From contig JALNZU010000032.1 of NCBI GenBank assembly GCA_023229245.1, positions 1 through 34,518 on the forward strand: DNA of 34,518 bases, written 5' to 3'. A model generated the notes under the pieces. That model worked only from the letters and a program-made list of their open reading frames with translations. It was not told where the DNA came from and did not search any database. Of this stretch, positions 14,643-26,600 are shown in pieces. The position numbers and the translations under genes are program-made. This DNA is from Bacteroidales bacterium. Its GTDB lineage: Bacteria; Bacteroidota; Bacteroidia; Bacteroidales; F082. Each line of letters starts with the position of its first letter. Position 1 is the first letter of the stretch.

Positions 14643-17600
14643 GAATAGCCCTATAGGTGAGCTTCAAGAAAGAAGACATAATGAGGATCAAGCACGTAGT
14701 TTTAATGCAGTAGATACTAAAGCTACTAAGATAGATATATTAGAAACAAAGTTCTTTGGTAATAATACTATACCACGTGAAGAGAACTATCCTATCATAG
14801 AAGAAGCTACCACAGCAGATCCAAATACTATTCGTGATGAGATACTTCCATCTGATAAAGTGGAGTTGAAACAAGAAACTAATATGAAATGGAGGGATTA
14901 TGACATTACATCCCCAGTTAGATATGAGGCAAAAGATGGTGATTCTGGATTTGTGTGTACATGGAACAAAAGAAGCATGGGAGTAGAAGCATTATCCTCG
15001 TATCACACTAAGCAAGCATTTGTTACCATCATGGGCAGGATACTTGACACTCACTCTAACGTTGATAAGACTGATTTAAATAAATCATATGTAGCATCTT
15101 CATTAGGCTCTACCATGACTGTAAAAATGGAAGCAATTCCTGTAACATTATCAGATGATCCAGATGTAAGGCAAGAAATTATTGTTCCATGTATCCCTGT
15201 ATATGGTAAGCTTAGATCAGATCCTTATATATTAGACTTAGCAAGAGGTGGTGTCTTTTATAATAATGTTAATACTCAACCTTTTCCTTCAATAACATTC
15301 CCCATAATTACGTTTACAAATCTGGATCCTTTATTTGCTGAATTTTATTGCTTCCCGCATTCTTCCCATTTGACTGGTAATGAAGATGATTTACATATAT
15401 CAAAAAATTATGGGATATGTAAGGTATCAAGTAGCAGTCATCCAGGTGTTGAGTCTCAAGCTGCTGTGCATGCAGGACTTATTAAAACTGTTAATCAGGA
15501 TGATGATTTTATTAACAAGAAACGTATCATAGAGGGCTATAATACAGAGTCAACAATAACAACTCTCGAACAAAATGAAGAAATCTCTGTATCAAGAAAT
15601 CTTATCTATACCCCCAAAATATATTCCTCTGTGAATTCTGTTCGTAAAAATGTAGCAATTGTCAAAGATGCTACAGGTGACATGTTTAATCATGATGGAT
15701 TAGGTATGCAATGCAGAGTGTTTAAATCGTTAAACTGTTTAGCTCATACTATTAGCCAGGATGCAAATATGATAGATGTATCGATTGTTTATCAAACACA
15801 GTTAATATCAACCTCAAACAGTAAGTCAGAAACTGATGAAGGCGAATACTTTGCTGAAGGTGAGTCCGTATATGCTTTAATTCCTATTTCAATGAAAATT
15901 AGACAGTATAATACTGATGATAATTCTTTTGATCATACTGTATCCGTTACTCCAAGTAGTATAGACTTATGCTGGCATGATCCAGATAGATCGTTTATTT
16001 CAAAAAAGAGAAAGGCTGCACCATCTTTTCATTATGGGTACAACACACAATTCGATACAATAGATAAAAAAATTACTATATATTCTGATAATAATCATGA
16101 GATTAGGGGGTATAAGTTAAATCTATGTTCCTATAACAATAATGGGGAAGATGAATGCATGTATTCAAAAATAGTGTTTACATATTTCAATAAAATAACA
16201 CAACAAGAGTTCTCTCCTGCTTATTATAATTTCCCTCAATTTTCAGATCTTGATATTAATACTTTTATTATTACTGATATCAAGGTTGATGATCAAGGTG
16301 AAGAAAAGTTGTTTGTAATATCTTATAAGATTAACAACCAAGAATATCGAACAACATTAACATGTATCCCCTTTGAAAGCTATTATAGTATAGGTAGCTT
16401 GATTGGGGCAACAGGATTAAAAAAACATATGTTTATTAATGCTGATTCTATTAATATTTCTAATCCAAATGATGATTTATCTGTTATTGCAGAACACAAG
16501 AATGAAGAGCAATCACCTTCAAAGATTGTTACAAAGAATAAATACCAAGTAACATTAGGAGGTTTAAATAATTTCAATAATAGTGAAATTTATCTATCTT
16601 CTGCTCCGTATTCATATTTTAAACTTGCGATGTACCAACTAAATAAAGAAGATCGTGAGATCCCTACTGTATGGGATAAGCTTTCAGGGTCTAATAATGT
16701 TATGTTTACGAAGTCTTTAACACAAGAGAATCAACCATATGCTATCCCGTATCGTACAAAATATTCTCCAGCAGTATTTGTTTGGGGTAATTCATTTCAT
16801 GCTTGGAAGACTAATGACTTTAAAGTATCACATGCGAGCGGTATATTTAGACAACTTATGTTACCTTCATATCGTACACGTGGGCATGCTGAGTATCAAG
16901 ATGTTGTCCCGTTATATACAGAAGCAATTGCATTGCCTATGATACTACCTATATTACAACCAATGAGAAATAGTGATAATCATACTGTTGTTAAACATGG
17001 TATGTACAGATATACCGATACGGAAATTAATGGTAGCGACAACACTGTTAAGCGATTGCTGTTAATTAGGAATCCCGAAAAAAATAATGATACAGGAAAG
17101 GAATACTTAAACTCAATGCGTGGTTCTTTTTTAGGAAGATGCTTAAACAATCAAACATATATATTGTACGCATATGAAACTCCTACAGATTATGCTGCTT
17201 TTAATGTACATTTATTAAATATAGATAAGCTAAGTGATCTTACAGACGACGAATATCGTTCTTCATACTGCAACGCATACAGAAAGCTATCTCAATCTGC
17301 TGTTTATCAGGGGGAGTATGATAATTCAAGCCTTCAGTTTTCATCTTATATGTTACCAAGAAGTGAATTCTATCAAGGATTTGTCGGAACTATTATGGTG
17401 TATCCAACTAAACAGTTAAACCAAACGGGACAGTATACTGATATGGATACAGTTACTCAATATAATGGCATGGATTTTTCACACTATAATATCATTAGAG
17501 GCGATAAATTAGTTAACGTAAATAACAAAAGTTACCTGTTGCATAATGAACAGTTCTATCTCGCATCGTTACTATACAAGTATACCTCGACAAGTAAGCA

Positions 17601-18495
17601 GTCTGTCCAGATTAATTCATTATCTGGAGCAGGAGTAATTAAACTACATACTGTAGGAGCATACTTATTCATGGTGAAAAAAACTCACTCAGAAGTATAT
17701 TATCAAGATGAGAATGATATTATACCATTGTTTGCTGATTCAGGAACTATCATAGACTCGCCTGTAATCTCTGGTATTGATATATTCTTCTGTATCCTCT
17801 CAACAGATAAGACTCAGATTAAAGTATATTCAATCAATAGACTCGACATAGTAAAGAGAAGAATAATCTATTCGTCTTCAGAGGTCAAAAACAGTATCGT
17901 ATTCTGGTCATCTAAAGTTAAGTATCCTTCTATACTCTATACAGAAATGGGTGAGAATGATGCTATTAAAATTACCTTTAAATCTATATTCCCAGCAGGT
18001 GTTGTATCAATGGGAGACTTGCCAACAATAAGTGGTGAAAATATTAGTGATTTACTGATCAGAACTAAGACTATTAATGGTGCTGTGGGTGAGCCTGAGT
18101 TTTTGATTAGTGTTGGTGATGAATTAATTATTGCATCTCTTGATACAAGAGAGAATGAGGAGCAGAGTATGAAGATTAAGTCTTCTGTTATAACTCTACC
18201 TGAGTATCAAGAGAATATGTTTATACTCACAGGCATTGAAGTTAGCGTGATACAGTATAAGAGTGTAATAAATAATGCTTTAAGAACTCTTAAGATAAAT
18301 ATTTACAATGCTTTTAATAGTGAATCTATTAAAGAAAAATCATTTACTGAAGGAGAAATAGATGTAGTACATGGTAAAGTGCTTTTATCTGTATCACCTG
18401 ATATGGATATTAGAAGAATATATTATACAATAGAATCTGAAGGATACAAGATTACAGGAGTTAATCTTGTTGGATACTTCACAGAATTAATTTAA
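14632..18495 (+). CDS. large beta-rich tail protein, probable nozzle or tail hub
   Basis: This 1287-residue protein is probably the main component of the short tail tube. It starts with a helical, charged segment (SPIGELQERRHNEDQARSF) and then is mostly beta and rich in Ser, Asn, Tyr and Thr. From about residue 960 there are repeated strand units such as KSYLLHNEQFYLASLLYKY, VIKLHTVGAYLFMVKKTHSE and PVISGIDIFFCILSTDKTQI. They resemble beta-propeller or platform repeats in podovirus nozzle proteins (for example T7 gp12 and P22 gp10). No protease or lysozyme domain is seen. It follows the probable adaptors and precedes ejection proteins, as expected. A receptor-binding or tail-spike role is an alternative. 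The family is inferred from size, composition and order. Confidence 0.5.
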   Translation: MLYKNSPIGELQERRHNEDQARSFNAVDTKATKIDILETKFFGNNTIPREENYPIIEEATTADPNTIRDEILPSDKVELKQETNMKWRDYDITSPVRYEAKDGDSGFVCTWNKRSMGVEALSSYHTKQAFVTIMGRILDTHSNVDKTDLNKSYVASSLGSTMTVKMEAIPVTLSDDPDVRQEIIVPCIPVYGKLRSDPYILDLARGGVFYNNVNTQPFPSITFPIITFTNLDPLFAEFYCFPHSSHLTGNEDDLHISKNYGICKVSSSSHPGVESQAAVHAGLIKTVNQDDDFINKKRIIEGYNTESTITTLEQNEEISVSRNLIYTPKIYSSVNSVRKNVAIVKDATGDMFNHDGLGMQCRVFKSLNCLAHTISQDANMIDVSIVYQTQLISTSNSKSETDEGEYFAEGESVYALIPISMKIRQYNTDDNSFDHTVSVTPSSIDLCWHDPDRSFISKKRKAAPSFHYGYNTQFDTIDKKITIYSDNNHEIRGYKLNLCSYNNNGEDECMYSKIVFTYFNKITQQEFSPAYYNFPQFSDLDINTFIITDIKVDDQGEEKLFVISYKINNQEYRTTLTCIPFESYYSIGSLIGATGLKKHMFINADSINISNPNDDLSVIAEHKNEEQSPSKIVTKNKYQVTLGGLNNFNNSEIYLSSAPYSYFKLAMYQLNKEDREIPTVWDKLSGSNNVMFTKSLTQENQPYAIPYRTKYSPAVFVWGNSFHAWKTNDFKVSHASGIFRQLMLPSYRTRGHAEYQDVVPLYTEAIALPMILPILQPMRNSDNHTVVKHGMYRYTDTEINGSDNTVKRLLLIRNPEKNNDTGKEYLNSMRGSFLGRCLNNQTYILYAYETPTDYAAFNVHLLNIDKLSDLTDDEYRSSYCNAYRKLSQSAVYQGEYDNSSLQFSSYMLPRSEFYQGFVGTIMVYPTKQLNQTGQYTDMDTVTQYNGMDFSHYNIIRGDKLVNVNNKSYLLHNEQFYLASLLYKYTSTSKQSVQINSLSGAGVIKLHTVGAYLFMVKKTHSEVYYQDENDIIPLFADSGTIIDSPVISGIDIFFCILSTDKTQIKVYSINRLDIVKRRIIYSSSEVKNSIVFWSSKVKYPSILYTEMGENDAIKITFKSIFPAGVVSMGDLPTISGENISDLLIRTKTINGAVGEPEFLISVGDELIIASLDTRENEEQSMKIKSSVITLPEYQENMFILTGIEVSVIQYKSVINNALRTLKINIYNAFNSESIKEKSFTEGEIDVVHGKVLLSVSPDMDIRRIYYTIESEGYKITGVNLVGYFTELI

Positions 18496-18507
18496 AGGAG
18501 GGAAATT

Positions 18508-19035
18508 ATGATTCCAATTATGATGACATTAGCTGGAGCAGGAGCATCTCTATGGAATAGTCGCCAGCAGAATAAAGAAGAGAATGAAGAACGTAAACAA
18601 ATGCGGGAAGCTCTTGATAAACAGATTGCTGCTGACCAAAGAGAACGTGGACAATTAGGTATATCATCTCAAGAAGCTGCACAGAGAGCTGGACAGATGC
18701 TTGTAAAGTATAGGAATAATCCTGAGATGCAAGATAGAGTACAAAGTATGTATACTAATCAAATGCAGGCTAATCATCAACGTTATCAAGAAGCTGGAGC
18801 ACGTATGGCTGAAGCACGTGCTGAACGTGGACTATATGGCAAGAAGAAGATGAACTGGGGTAGTGCAATTATGGATGCTACTGCTATTGGAATTAGTGCA
18901 GCAACAGGTATAATGGGAATAGGAAACCAACGACAAGCTGCTACACAACAAAAAGAGTTGAATGATATAATATTGGAGTATTATAGATTTTTAGCCCCTA
19001 AAAAGCCTACTAATTCAAGTTATGATGGAGGTTAA
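18508..19035 (+). CDS. probable ejection protein, T7 gp14-like architecture
   Basis: This 175-residue protein has AAAGGAGGG upstream. It begins with a hydrophobic small-residue stretch (IPIMMTLAGAGASLW), continues as a long charged Ala/Gln/Arg-rich helix (NKEENEERKQMREALDKQI; MFQANHQ-like MQANHQRYQEAGARMAEARA), then a glycine-rich possible membrane segment (IMDATAIGISAATGIMGIG) and a disordered tail. T7 gp14 has the same order, with an N-terminal AIPIAIAGAQ-type hydrophobic segment and a later hydrophobic helix, and is ejected to form an outer-membrane channel. Here two hydrophobic segments flank a soluble helix. The following genes also look like internal proteins, supporting the call. No sequence identity is claimed. 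Confidence 0.5.
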   Translation: MIPIMMTLAGAGASLWNSRQQNKEENEERKQMREALDKQIAADQRERGQLGISSQEAAQRAGQMLVKYRNNPEMQDRVQSMYTNQMQANHQRYQEAGARMAEARAERGLYGKKKMNWGSAIMDATAIGISAATGIMGIGNQRQAATQQKELNDIILEYYRFLAPKKPTNSSYDGG

Positions 19036-19040
19036 AGATT

Positions 19041-19907
19041 ATGCAGAATAGATTAAAAGATCGTGATAGAGGTGGATACACCTCTGACAGATACAGACCT
19101 CATGATAACTATACTAATGCTTTTAACATGTTAGCACAGATAGGACTTGCTGAGAAAGAAGTAACTAATAGCATGCGCAATGCTGTTACGCAAGCTGCTA
19201 ATGTTAAAGCTCTTCAAGACAGATTAAAGTTTGATGTAAGTTCGCAGAGTGCTAAACTAAAGCAGTCAGCGCTTGACTATAATACAGGTCTACAAATGAA
19301 GTACAAAGATTTTATTCAAACATATATGGATTCTAACGAAGACAAAAGAAAAAAAGAAATTGAGGAGTGGATTGAAGCTAATTGGGGCGAATATGATGAT
19401 AATGATGATGATGGTTTTGAAAAAGCATTAAATGACCATATAAAAGAAGTCTATGACATGGATATGGCTGCTGCTAAAAAAAGATATAAAGCAATATTAG
19501 ACAATATTGAGAGTCACTCAGATAACACGCAAGAATATATTGGAGAATTTGATAATGCAAATGGTGTGTTTAGTTTTTATCCTAATAATCCTGATGGCTT
19601 AGACAATAAAATTAAGAAGTGGGCTGAAAATAGTCAAGACAATTATTACAATGATTCTGCTTTTATAAAAGCAGTTAAGAAACATAAAAAAGAAGTCTAT
19701 GGAATGGATATAGATACTGCTAAAGAAAAAGATAAAGCAATATTAGACAATATTGAGAGTCACTCAGATAACACGCAAGAATATATTGGAGAATTTGATA
19801 ATGCATCTGTCTGGAAAATTATTGGATCATCTATTATGAAAACAAATGCTATTATAGAAAGATTCTTTAAAAAACTTCTTTCAAAGGAGATTAATAATGA
19901 GTATTAA
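19041..19907 (+). CDS. probable internal virion protein with duplicated 82-residue unit
   Basis: This 288-residue protein has GGAGG upstream of its ATG. The first 95 residues are helical (RGGYTSDRYRPHDNYT, then NAFNMLAQIGLAEKEVTNSM). Then come two copies of a unit of about 70 residues, each ending in AILDNIESHSDNTQEYIGEF-DNA. The copies diverge in their first half but share 74 identical bases in the second half, with an offset of 246 bases (82 codons). Each unit is acidic and helical with HIKEVY/KHKKEVY and DMDMAAAK/GMDIDTAK. The C-terminus (SIMKTNAIIERFFKKLLSKE) is basic and amphipathic. It lies between two probable ejection proteins and overlaps the next gene by 11 bases. No family is recognised. 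Confidence 0.7.
   Translation: MQNRLKDRDRGGYTSDRYRPHDNYTNAFNMLAQIGLAEKEVTNSMRNAVTQAANVKALQDRLKFDVSSQSAKLKQSALDYNTGLQMKYKDFIQTYMDSNEDKRKKEIEEWIEANWGEYDDNDDDGFEKALNDHIKEVYDMDMAAAKKRYKAILDNIESHSDNTQEYIGEFDNANGVFSFYPNNPDGLDNKIKKWAENSQDNYYNDSAFIKAVKKHKKEVYGMDIDTAKEKDKAILDNIESHSDNTQEYIGEFDNASVWKIIGSSIMKTNAIIERFFKKLLSKEINNEY
19486..19559 (+). repeat. first copy of 74-bp exact direct repeat
   Basis: Bases 19486-19559 are identical to 19732-19805, at an offset of 246 bases. They lie in the same reading frame of the 288-residue protein. Weaker similarity extends upstream (aaagaagtctatg in both). Confidence 0.95.
19732..19805 (+). repeat. second copy of 74-bp exact direct repeat
   Basis: This matches 19486-19559 base for base, ending where the first copy reads AAATGG and this one TCTGTC. 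Exact identity at synonymous positions indicates a recent duplication or gene conversion. Confidence 0.95.
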
Positions 19908-20661
19908 TGAGAATTTCTTAAAGATAGATCCTGCCCTCTTTAAAGAAGATCAGCCAGAAACAAGTCTTGCTGAGAATGAGGAAAAAGAAGCTGAGAATAT
20001 AGCTAATGCAATAGTTAATCTTCATTCATATGATACCCTCTTTGAGGATAATTATGAAGCTCAGAAGATGCTTAATTTGATTCATGAGACTATAGATAGA
20101 GGTACACCAACAAAAGCAAGTATTAAAAGAGAAAAAGACGATCTTGACAGACGAATTAAGACATCTGCATACTCTATTTTTTCTGCAATGTATCTTGCTA
20201 AAGCAGGAGTACCTGGTGCTGAACAATTACTTAAAGATGCTAATGATAAGTATGAACAAATGAAATATGTAAGGTCGTTAATACAGACTAACCCTGAAGA
20301 ATATATAGCTAATAAAGTAACTCAAGTGATGAAGAATATGGACACATTCACACAAGGGGCAGCATACTTAGTCGGTACAATGAAGAGGGATAAAGCTCAA
20401 GGATTTACTGCAGCTGCACAAGGTGTACAGGTTCAAGCTCAAAAAGAGTTAGAAACTTTAACCGGAATGTACCAACTATATCAAAAAGAAAAAGAAGGTT
20501 TCTACAACCAGATGACTAGTATGGATAAAAAATTAGCTAAGAGCAAAGAAGGTAAGAGTATGCGAACAGAGTTACAAAGTAAAATAGAACAAATTGACAA
20601 ACAAATGGAAGACATAAGAATCAGGTTTAAAGACTTAATAGGGACATACGATGTTAAGTAA
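19897..20661 (+). CDS. helical internal virion protein candidate
   Basis: This 254-residue protein starts at ATG 19897 after AAGGAG, overlapping the previous gene by 11 bases. It is almost wholly helical and charged: EEKEAENIANAIVNLHSYD, a central alanine-rich segment (AYSIFSAMYLAKAGVPGAEQ), TQGAAYLVGTMKRDKAQGFT, and a C-terminal coiled coil (LQSKIEQIDKQMEDIRIRF). There is no clear membrane helix or catalytic motif. It precedes the giant protein by 11 bases and shares composition with the ejection cluster. It may be a core or ejection scaffold protein. Function is inferred from context. Confidence 0.6.
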   Translation: MSINENFLKIDPALFKEDQPETSLAENEEKEAENIANAIVNLHSYDTLFEDNYEAQKMLNLIHETIDRGTPTKASIKREKDDLDRRIKTSAYSIFSAMYLAKAGVPGAEQLLKDANDKYEQMKYVRSLIQTNPEEYIANKVTQVMKNMDTFTQGAAYLVGTMKRDKAQGFTAAAQGVQVQAQKELETLTGMYQLYQKEKEGFYNQMTSMDKKLAKSKEGKSMRTELQSKIEQIDKQMEDIRIRFKDLIGTYDVK

Positions 20662-20672
20662 AGGAAAGAGAT

Positions 20673-23600
20673 ATGAGTAGAGAAGAACGAATAGGTCAAG
20701 TGTATAATGAACTACTTGACACTGTTAAAATGGATGATTACAAGTCAGTGTCTGGGACAGGTGCTATACTCACATACTCTGCAATAGCTAATCATAGTCA
20801 GTTAGGAATGACTGCTTCTGAGGCTAAAAATAATCCCAGAGAGGCTGCACGTAGAGCATTAGCATATAATATTGCTACCTCTATGGTATCTGATTATGAT
20901 AGATTAAGCCCTATAATAGGAAGCAATAAAGCATATAATGAAATCATGAGTAAATCTAATACTCTTGTTAATGAAATATTAGGTAATGACGGTGAGCATA
21001 AAAGAACTATGGCGATACGAAACTTCTCTACTGCTGATGCTGATGGAGATGTTTATATCCGAAGCCTTGATGGTTCAAGGAAATACTATTCAGAGATTAC
21101 ACATAATGTTAATATAGGTGGGTCAATGGCTCAATGGTCAACAATAGCATTAGGTAATACTATCATTGGTAGTATAGCTACTAAATTGTTGATCGAAGAT
21201 TCTATTGAAGGTAAACTTAATCCATTATCAAAGAACTTTAGACAAGCTGCACTTAAAGAACATTTCTATACTGCAAGTGTTGAAGATCAAATGCTTGGAG
21301 AGATGGGTAGAATGTCTGCTAATGTAGGAGCATTTGTATTACCTATAGGAGAACAGTTTCTATTAGCATACTTAATAGGTGGTGCAACGTCTGCAACAGC
21401 CGTAAATACGCTTCGATCCACATGGCTTAACGCTCGTACAGCCTTGACTGCATTAAATGTCGTAAAGAACACATTTGGAGAGTATTCAATGAGTACAGGA
21501 TTCGCTGATGAATTTAAATTTGGAAGTAAAAAGATGCTTACAACACTCGCAGCTGAATCATTATCACATATTATATCTAATGGATTATCTAAAGCAATGG
21601 TGCATAGCACTCCAGGTTTCGGAGATAGGACTACTTTAAGACAATTACTTAGAGCTGTTGAGGATACTTCAAGTCCTGGTAGTGGAATAGGAAGAATGTT
21701 TCATGTTGCTATGATGCCGATGCTTAATCAAGGATTAGAGACTGCGTACCATACTGCAATAGACTATGCTGTATTCAACTCAATTAACTATGCTTCTAAT
21801 GGAATTGGTTGGGGTGATGCGTTCCATGAATTAACTATGCAACGATACGTATTCACTAAGATGCACGAGATTGAAAAACAACGTGCATTAGAAGAAGGAA
21901 GAGATGCAAAATCATTTGCTGAAACTGTTACAAGTAGTGTATGGGATGCGTATAGAAGAAGAGTAGTAAACAATATTGGCATGAACTTCGCACGTAATGT
22001 TGTGATAGGTAAACTATCTAAAACTGATCCAAATGCAATAGCTCCTATTCTCACAAAGAAATGGTTTAAGAAGAATGCTCGGGAGTTTAGTCACCTATCT
22101 CAACAGAATAAGAAGCTATTTGGCATTGCTAAGTTCACAGCTGACATAACTAATACTATGTATCCTGGAGGGCTTAGAGGCATGGATATGGCTCTTTTAG
22201 CCTATAATAAAGATGGTGTACTATCCTTGCGAGGTACTGACCCAGAAGTAGCTGCTCAATTATATTCATCTATGTTTATCTCTCAAGAGTTAGCAACTAA
22301 TCTAATGTTTAGACTCTTTACTGGTGGGGCGAATACAGCACAGGATACATTTATGTCTCGTGCATTCGCTGTCTCAGCAAATAATATACATGATATAGCA
22401 GATATATTAGGAGGTAGATCTCCTCTCCCTTATGGTGTTAATATCGCAGCAAGAGGTGCAGTTAATCTTGCTATGCTTGAAGATAATATACATCTTAATC
22501 GTGATAACTATGATGACTTTGCTAATACAATGGGGACATACTTACGAACTCATCGTGGAGCAACTGAACATAATAAAGCTCTCGCGAAGCAATCATATGA
22601 GTATCTTAAGCGTATCCATATAGGAGACAATGATGATGCTTCACGTGAGTTCTCTCATAGAATGAAAAACATTATCACAAGTGTTCTTAATGTTGATTTA
22701 GATAAGACTCTTAAAGATGGAGATATACAGATTAATGATGAGATGTTTGGTGGACTATATAATGCTACCAAAGAATCATTAACATTTTTTGGTAGAGATA
22801 ATACAATCGATTCAATAAACACATTACGTACACTATATGATAACTATCAGAATTCAACATTAACCCAAGAAGAACAGTCTGTATTTAATGGCGTAATGGG
22901 TAGAATAAAGCAGCAAGGAATTGAGAATCCTAATACACTATTTGACTTAGTTGCGTCAGCACAAGGACTTGATCCTGACATTGTACGTACTCTTATTGGT
23001 GAGTCAGCAGGGGTTACTGCTCAAAGAATATTAGCTTCTTTACCTGGTACTCCTGAATCAACAACAGGCGATGATTATGAAATAATGAATACAACTATAC
23101 GAGAGTTAAGAACATCTATGGTTGATCTCATTATTAATAAATTAGATATCGCTAAAGCAGTTGCATCTAATCAATCAATGAAGAAAGAGATTAGAATACA
23201 AGAAGCATTCCAAGCACAGCATGAAGCTATCACTATGATGAAACTTATAGGGCACAGGATAAATGGAGTTCAGTATGATAGTATTCTTAAGAGGTTTAAA
23301 TCAGTTAGTACGGTATTAAACGGCATTGACCAACAATTTGAAACTCATCTTATTAATCGTATTAGCTCAATGTATGATATCCCTTCAGGAGATGTTAAAG
23401 GGCTATCAGATATATTAAGTATCATGAGAGTAGATAGGGGTAATAGATCTACTATTGCAGCTTACATTGCAACAGCTGATGCAAATGAAAGAGTATTAGA
23501 AGATTTTGTAACTATCTCAGAAAGTGTGGATAACAACTTCTCAAGAAAGCTTGCATTACGTAAAGCTAATGCGATAAGTGTTGTCCCTGTAGAAAATGCA

Positions 23601-26600
23601 GGTACAACTATCTATATTAACGATGAGGCTATTCATACAAGAGAATTAGATCTTAACCGTAATATTGTAACATTGATTCTTGATGATCCAGATAAGAGCT
23701 CAGCATTAACAACTGAAATGATGAGAGGATATGTTGGTACTTATATCAATAAGTTAGCTGATGGATTAAATGTTAAAGAGACTCAAGCTATTAACGATAG
23801 GCTTAACAGTCTTCTCATAGGACATAATATTAGAGTTGATTTCACTCCTAACTCTGGTGCTGATAACGATGAAATAAATATTCATATGCCAGATAATTTA
23901 TCTGTTCAAGAGTATAAAGATATATTAACAACCATAGCAAATGCTTCGATAGCAAGATTAACAAGTAATGAAATAGATGCTCATAATTCGTATAGAGAAG
24001 CTAACACAACAGATAGGATACTACATGTTGGAGCGGTAACCATAAATAACAAGACTATACCTATTGATGAAGGAGTCAAGAGGATTAAACAAGTACATGG
24101 AGCTATTAACGTTGCACGTATGGCAATAGCAACAGGGTATGACATTGATACTTCCCGAGAGATAGTTGGGAGATACCTTGCTTTAAAGGGAAGGTCTGAA
24201 TTAAGAAACGATGATTTAATAAACTATTTGTTGGTACATCAGTATCAGGAGAACTCTATCATGAGAACTCTCCAGGTTAAGTTTAGTAGTACAGATAAAG
24301 CATATTTGACAGCACTGGCTGCAATCAATAAGACTGGTAAAGTAACACAGTCTGAAAGCATGATGACGATTAGTTTAGAAGAATCTAAGAATATGACTGA
24401 GGCTCAAAAAGAATCAGTTACCAGGCTTCTTAACGAGCAAGGTTTTGCAAGATTACCTGCTTCAGGTACAGCATCAATGGGAGGCATGTTCTTCAAGGTA
24501 ACAGGAGATCAGTCTACTGACCCCAAGAAGATTCAGGCGTATACACGTGCATATAGAGATCTATTAATAAATAATACTACAATTGTTAATAGAGATAATC
24601 TTATTGCAGCATTAGCAGAGATTCGTGGTGAATATGATAGAACTTACACTGCTATAGGCGGGCTTGATGAAGGGGGATATAATAATCTATGGAATTTGTT
24701 TAGGCAAGATCTTGCTACAAGATTAGGTATTTTTTTTACTCCTGGATCTGAGGAAATCTTTAATCAGTTCTCAATAAAAAGCTTATTTGACCTAACTCTT
24801 GGAGTATATAGAGTTCGTGAGAATGGTGCGATGACTGTCAATACAATTGACAGAGATTCATACGAGAAGTTTACAGAGCATTTAACTCATGTATTCGCTA
24901 CTAATGGATCTGAAATGTTATCTATCACTGGAATGGATGCAAGAACAGTAAACAAAAGACCTGCGGAAGCAGCAGTATATGGAGCTGAACAACGTGAATT
25001 AGTTAATGACTTTCGCAATCTTAATTTTACTCCTGCTGAATATGCTGATGTCGATAACTTACTTCACAGCATATTCAATAATCGTAATCTTAGTTATTCA
25101 GACAGAATATCAGACAGAGATTTTGCTACAGTATGGGATGACTTAAAACCTATTATTCAATCTCGATATAGCATAAACATAGATGACCCTACATATGCTC
25201 CTGCATTCCGCAGAATGGTAAACCATTGGGGAGATAGAGGTCCAGCCATAGAGAAGGGGATAGATGAAGTACTGCATAATTTTGCTAAGCAAATTATTCC
25301 ACCTTACTTTATGGATGCGGACATAATAGAACTTGCTGAAGGAGCAAGAACAGCTCTTGAAACGTATTCTTATCCTGCAACAGGTGATGCTAATGAACCT
25401 GATCCAATAAAAAACATCCATGAAACAATGGCGGATAATATTAACTCAATTTTAAATAATGTTAATCATATGGTACTCGATAATTTTGGTCAAACAGAAT
25501 CATCTATATCTGGGGTGGATGAGATTATAGGTTCCACTATGCTTGATATAGTAATAAAAGCCTCAAATAGTCTGCCCCAGAATCAACAACCACCAGAAGT
25601 GATAACCTTTGTTAGAGCTGCTGAAAGAATGTTAAAAAATATAGACAAAAATCCTGTAGCGAATTTACAAAAACTTGTTAAAGACTCTATTGAAACTCCT
25701 GACTCGGTGCCATTTTATCAGATAATTGGGGCAGTTATTGATGCTCAAAATTACTATGTTGAGGGCTCAGCACCTTATAATTATATTCAATCATTTATTG
25801 ATCAGCTTAACAATGCTATGACTCCCGCAAACAGATTGAGTCCTGATAAGTATGGTCAACGTGACGAAGTGTTTAGGTCATTTAGCACCAAAGAAGTTAC
25901 TCCAGAAAATTTTTATAAATATATTAGAAGAGATGAAAAGAGTACTCCACAGTCCAAAGAAGCACGTCTTTTAGCAACTGCAGCAATGGATGGACTATTA
26001 GTAGCTAATCCTGATTATGATGCTGTTAAACGTGTGAATGCGATGTTCACAGACTATATTCCAGATGAGAACTTTGTTCAAGCAATGGCAAGAGAGTTTT
26101 CTGATCTTAAAATTGAATATGTTGAAGCTGATACTAATAGATCTATTGGTCCTCGACATGGTGATGGTTCAGTAAAAATATCACCGCGAATGAGTGCTCG
26201 AATAGGGTATATGATGGGACTACCTGGACATAATGCTACTAAGATATCTGGAATTAGTGGATTGCTTGGAGGTCTTAGCAAGAACTCACTTGAGGTAGAT
26301 CCTCAGATAGATGACAACACTATCAGAATATATACTGATAACTTAAAATTAGCCAATAAACAAACCTTATCTATAATTAGAGCTCTTAGGGGGAGACAAT
26401 ATCTTGGTGAAAGAATTGTTATTAATGATGTTAATCACGTTGGATTCACTGTTGATTTATCTCAGCATAGTGATGAGATCAGGCAAGGCGTATTTAGGTC
26501 ATTAAGACTACACGCTGTTGCTAAGCAAGGAGCATTAGATCGTACTGCATATCCTGAACAGGTAGTGATGAATCCATTTCAAGTTGCTGGTAATCCTTTT

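Noticed and set aside
21287..21610. 107-residue minus-strand ORF inside the giant gene
   Set aside because: Opposite a continuous long coding frame; no start context.
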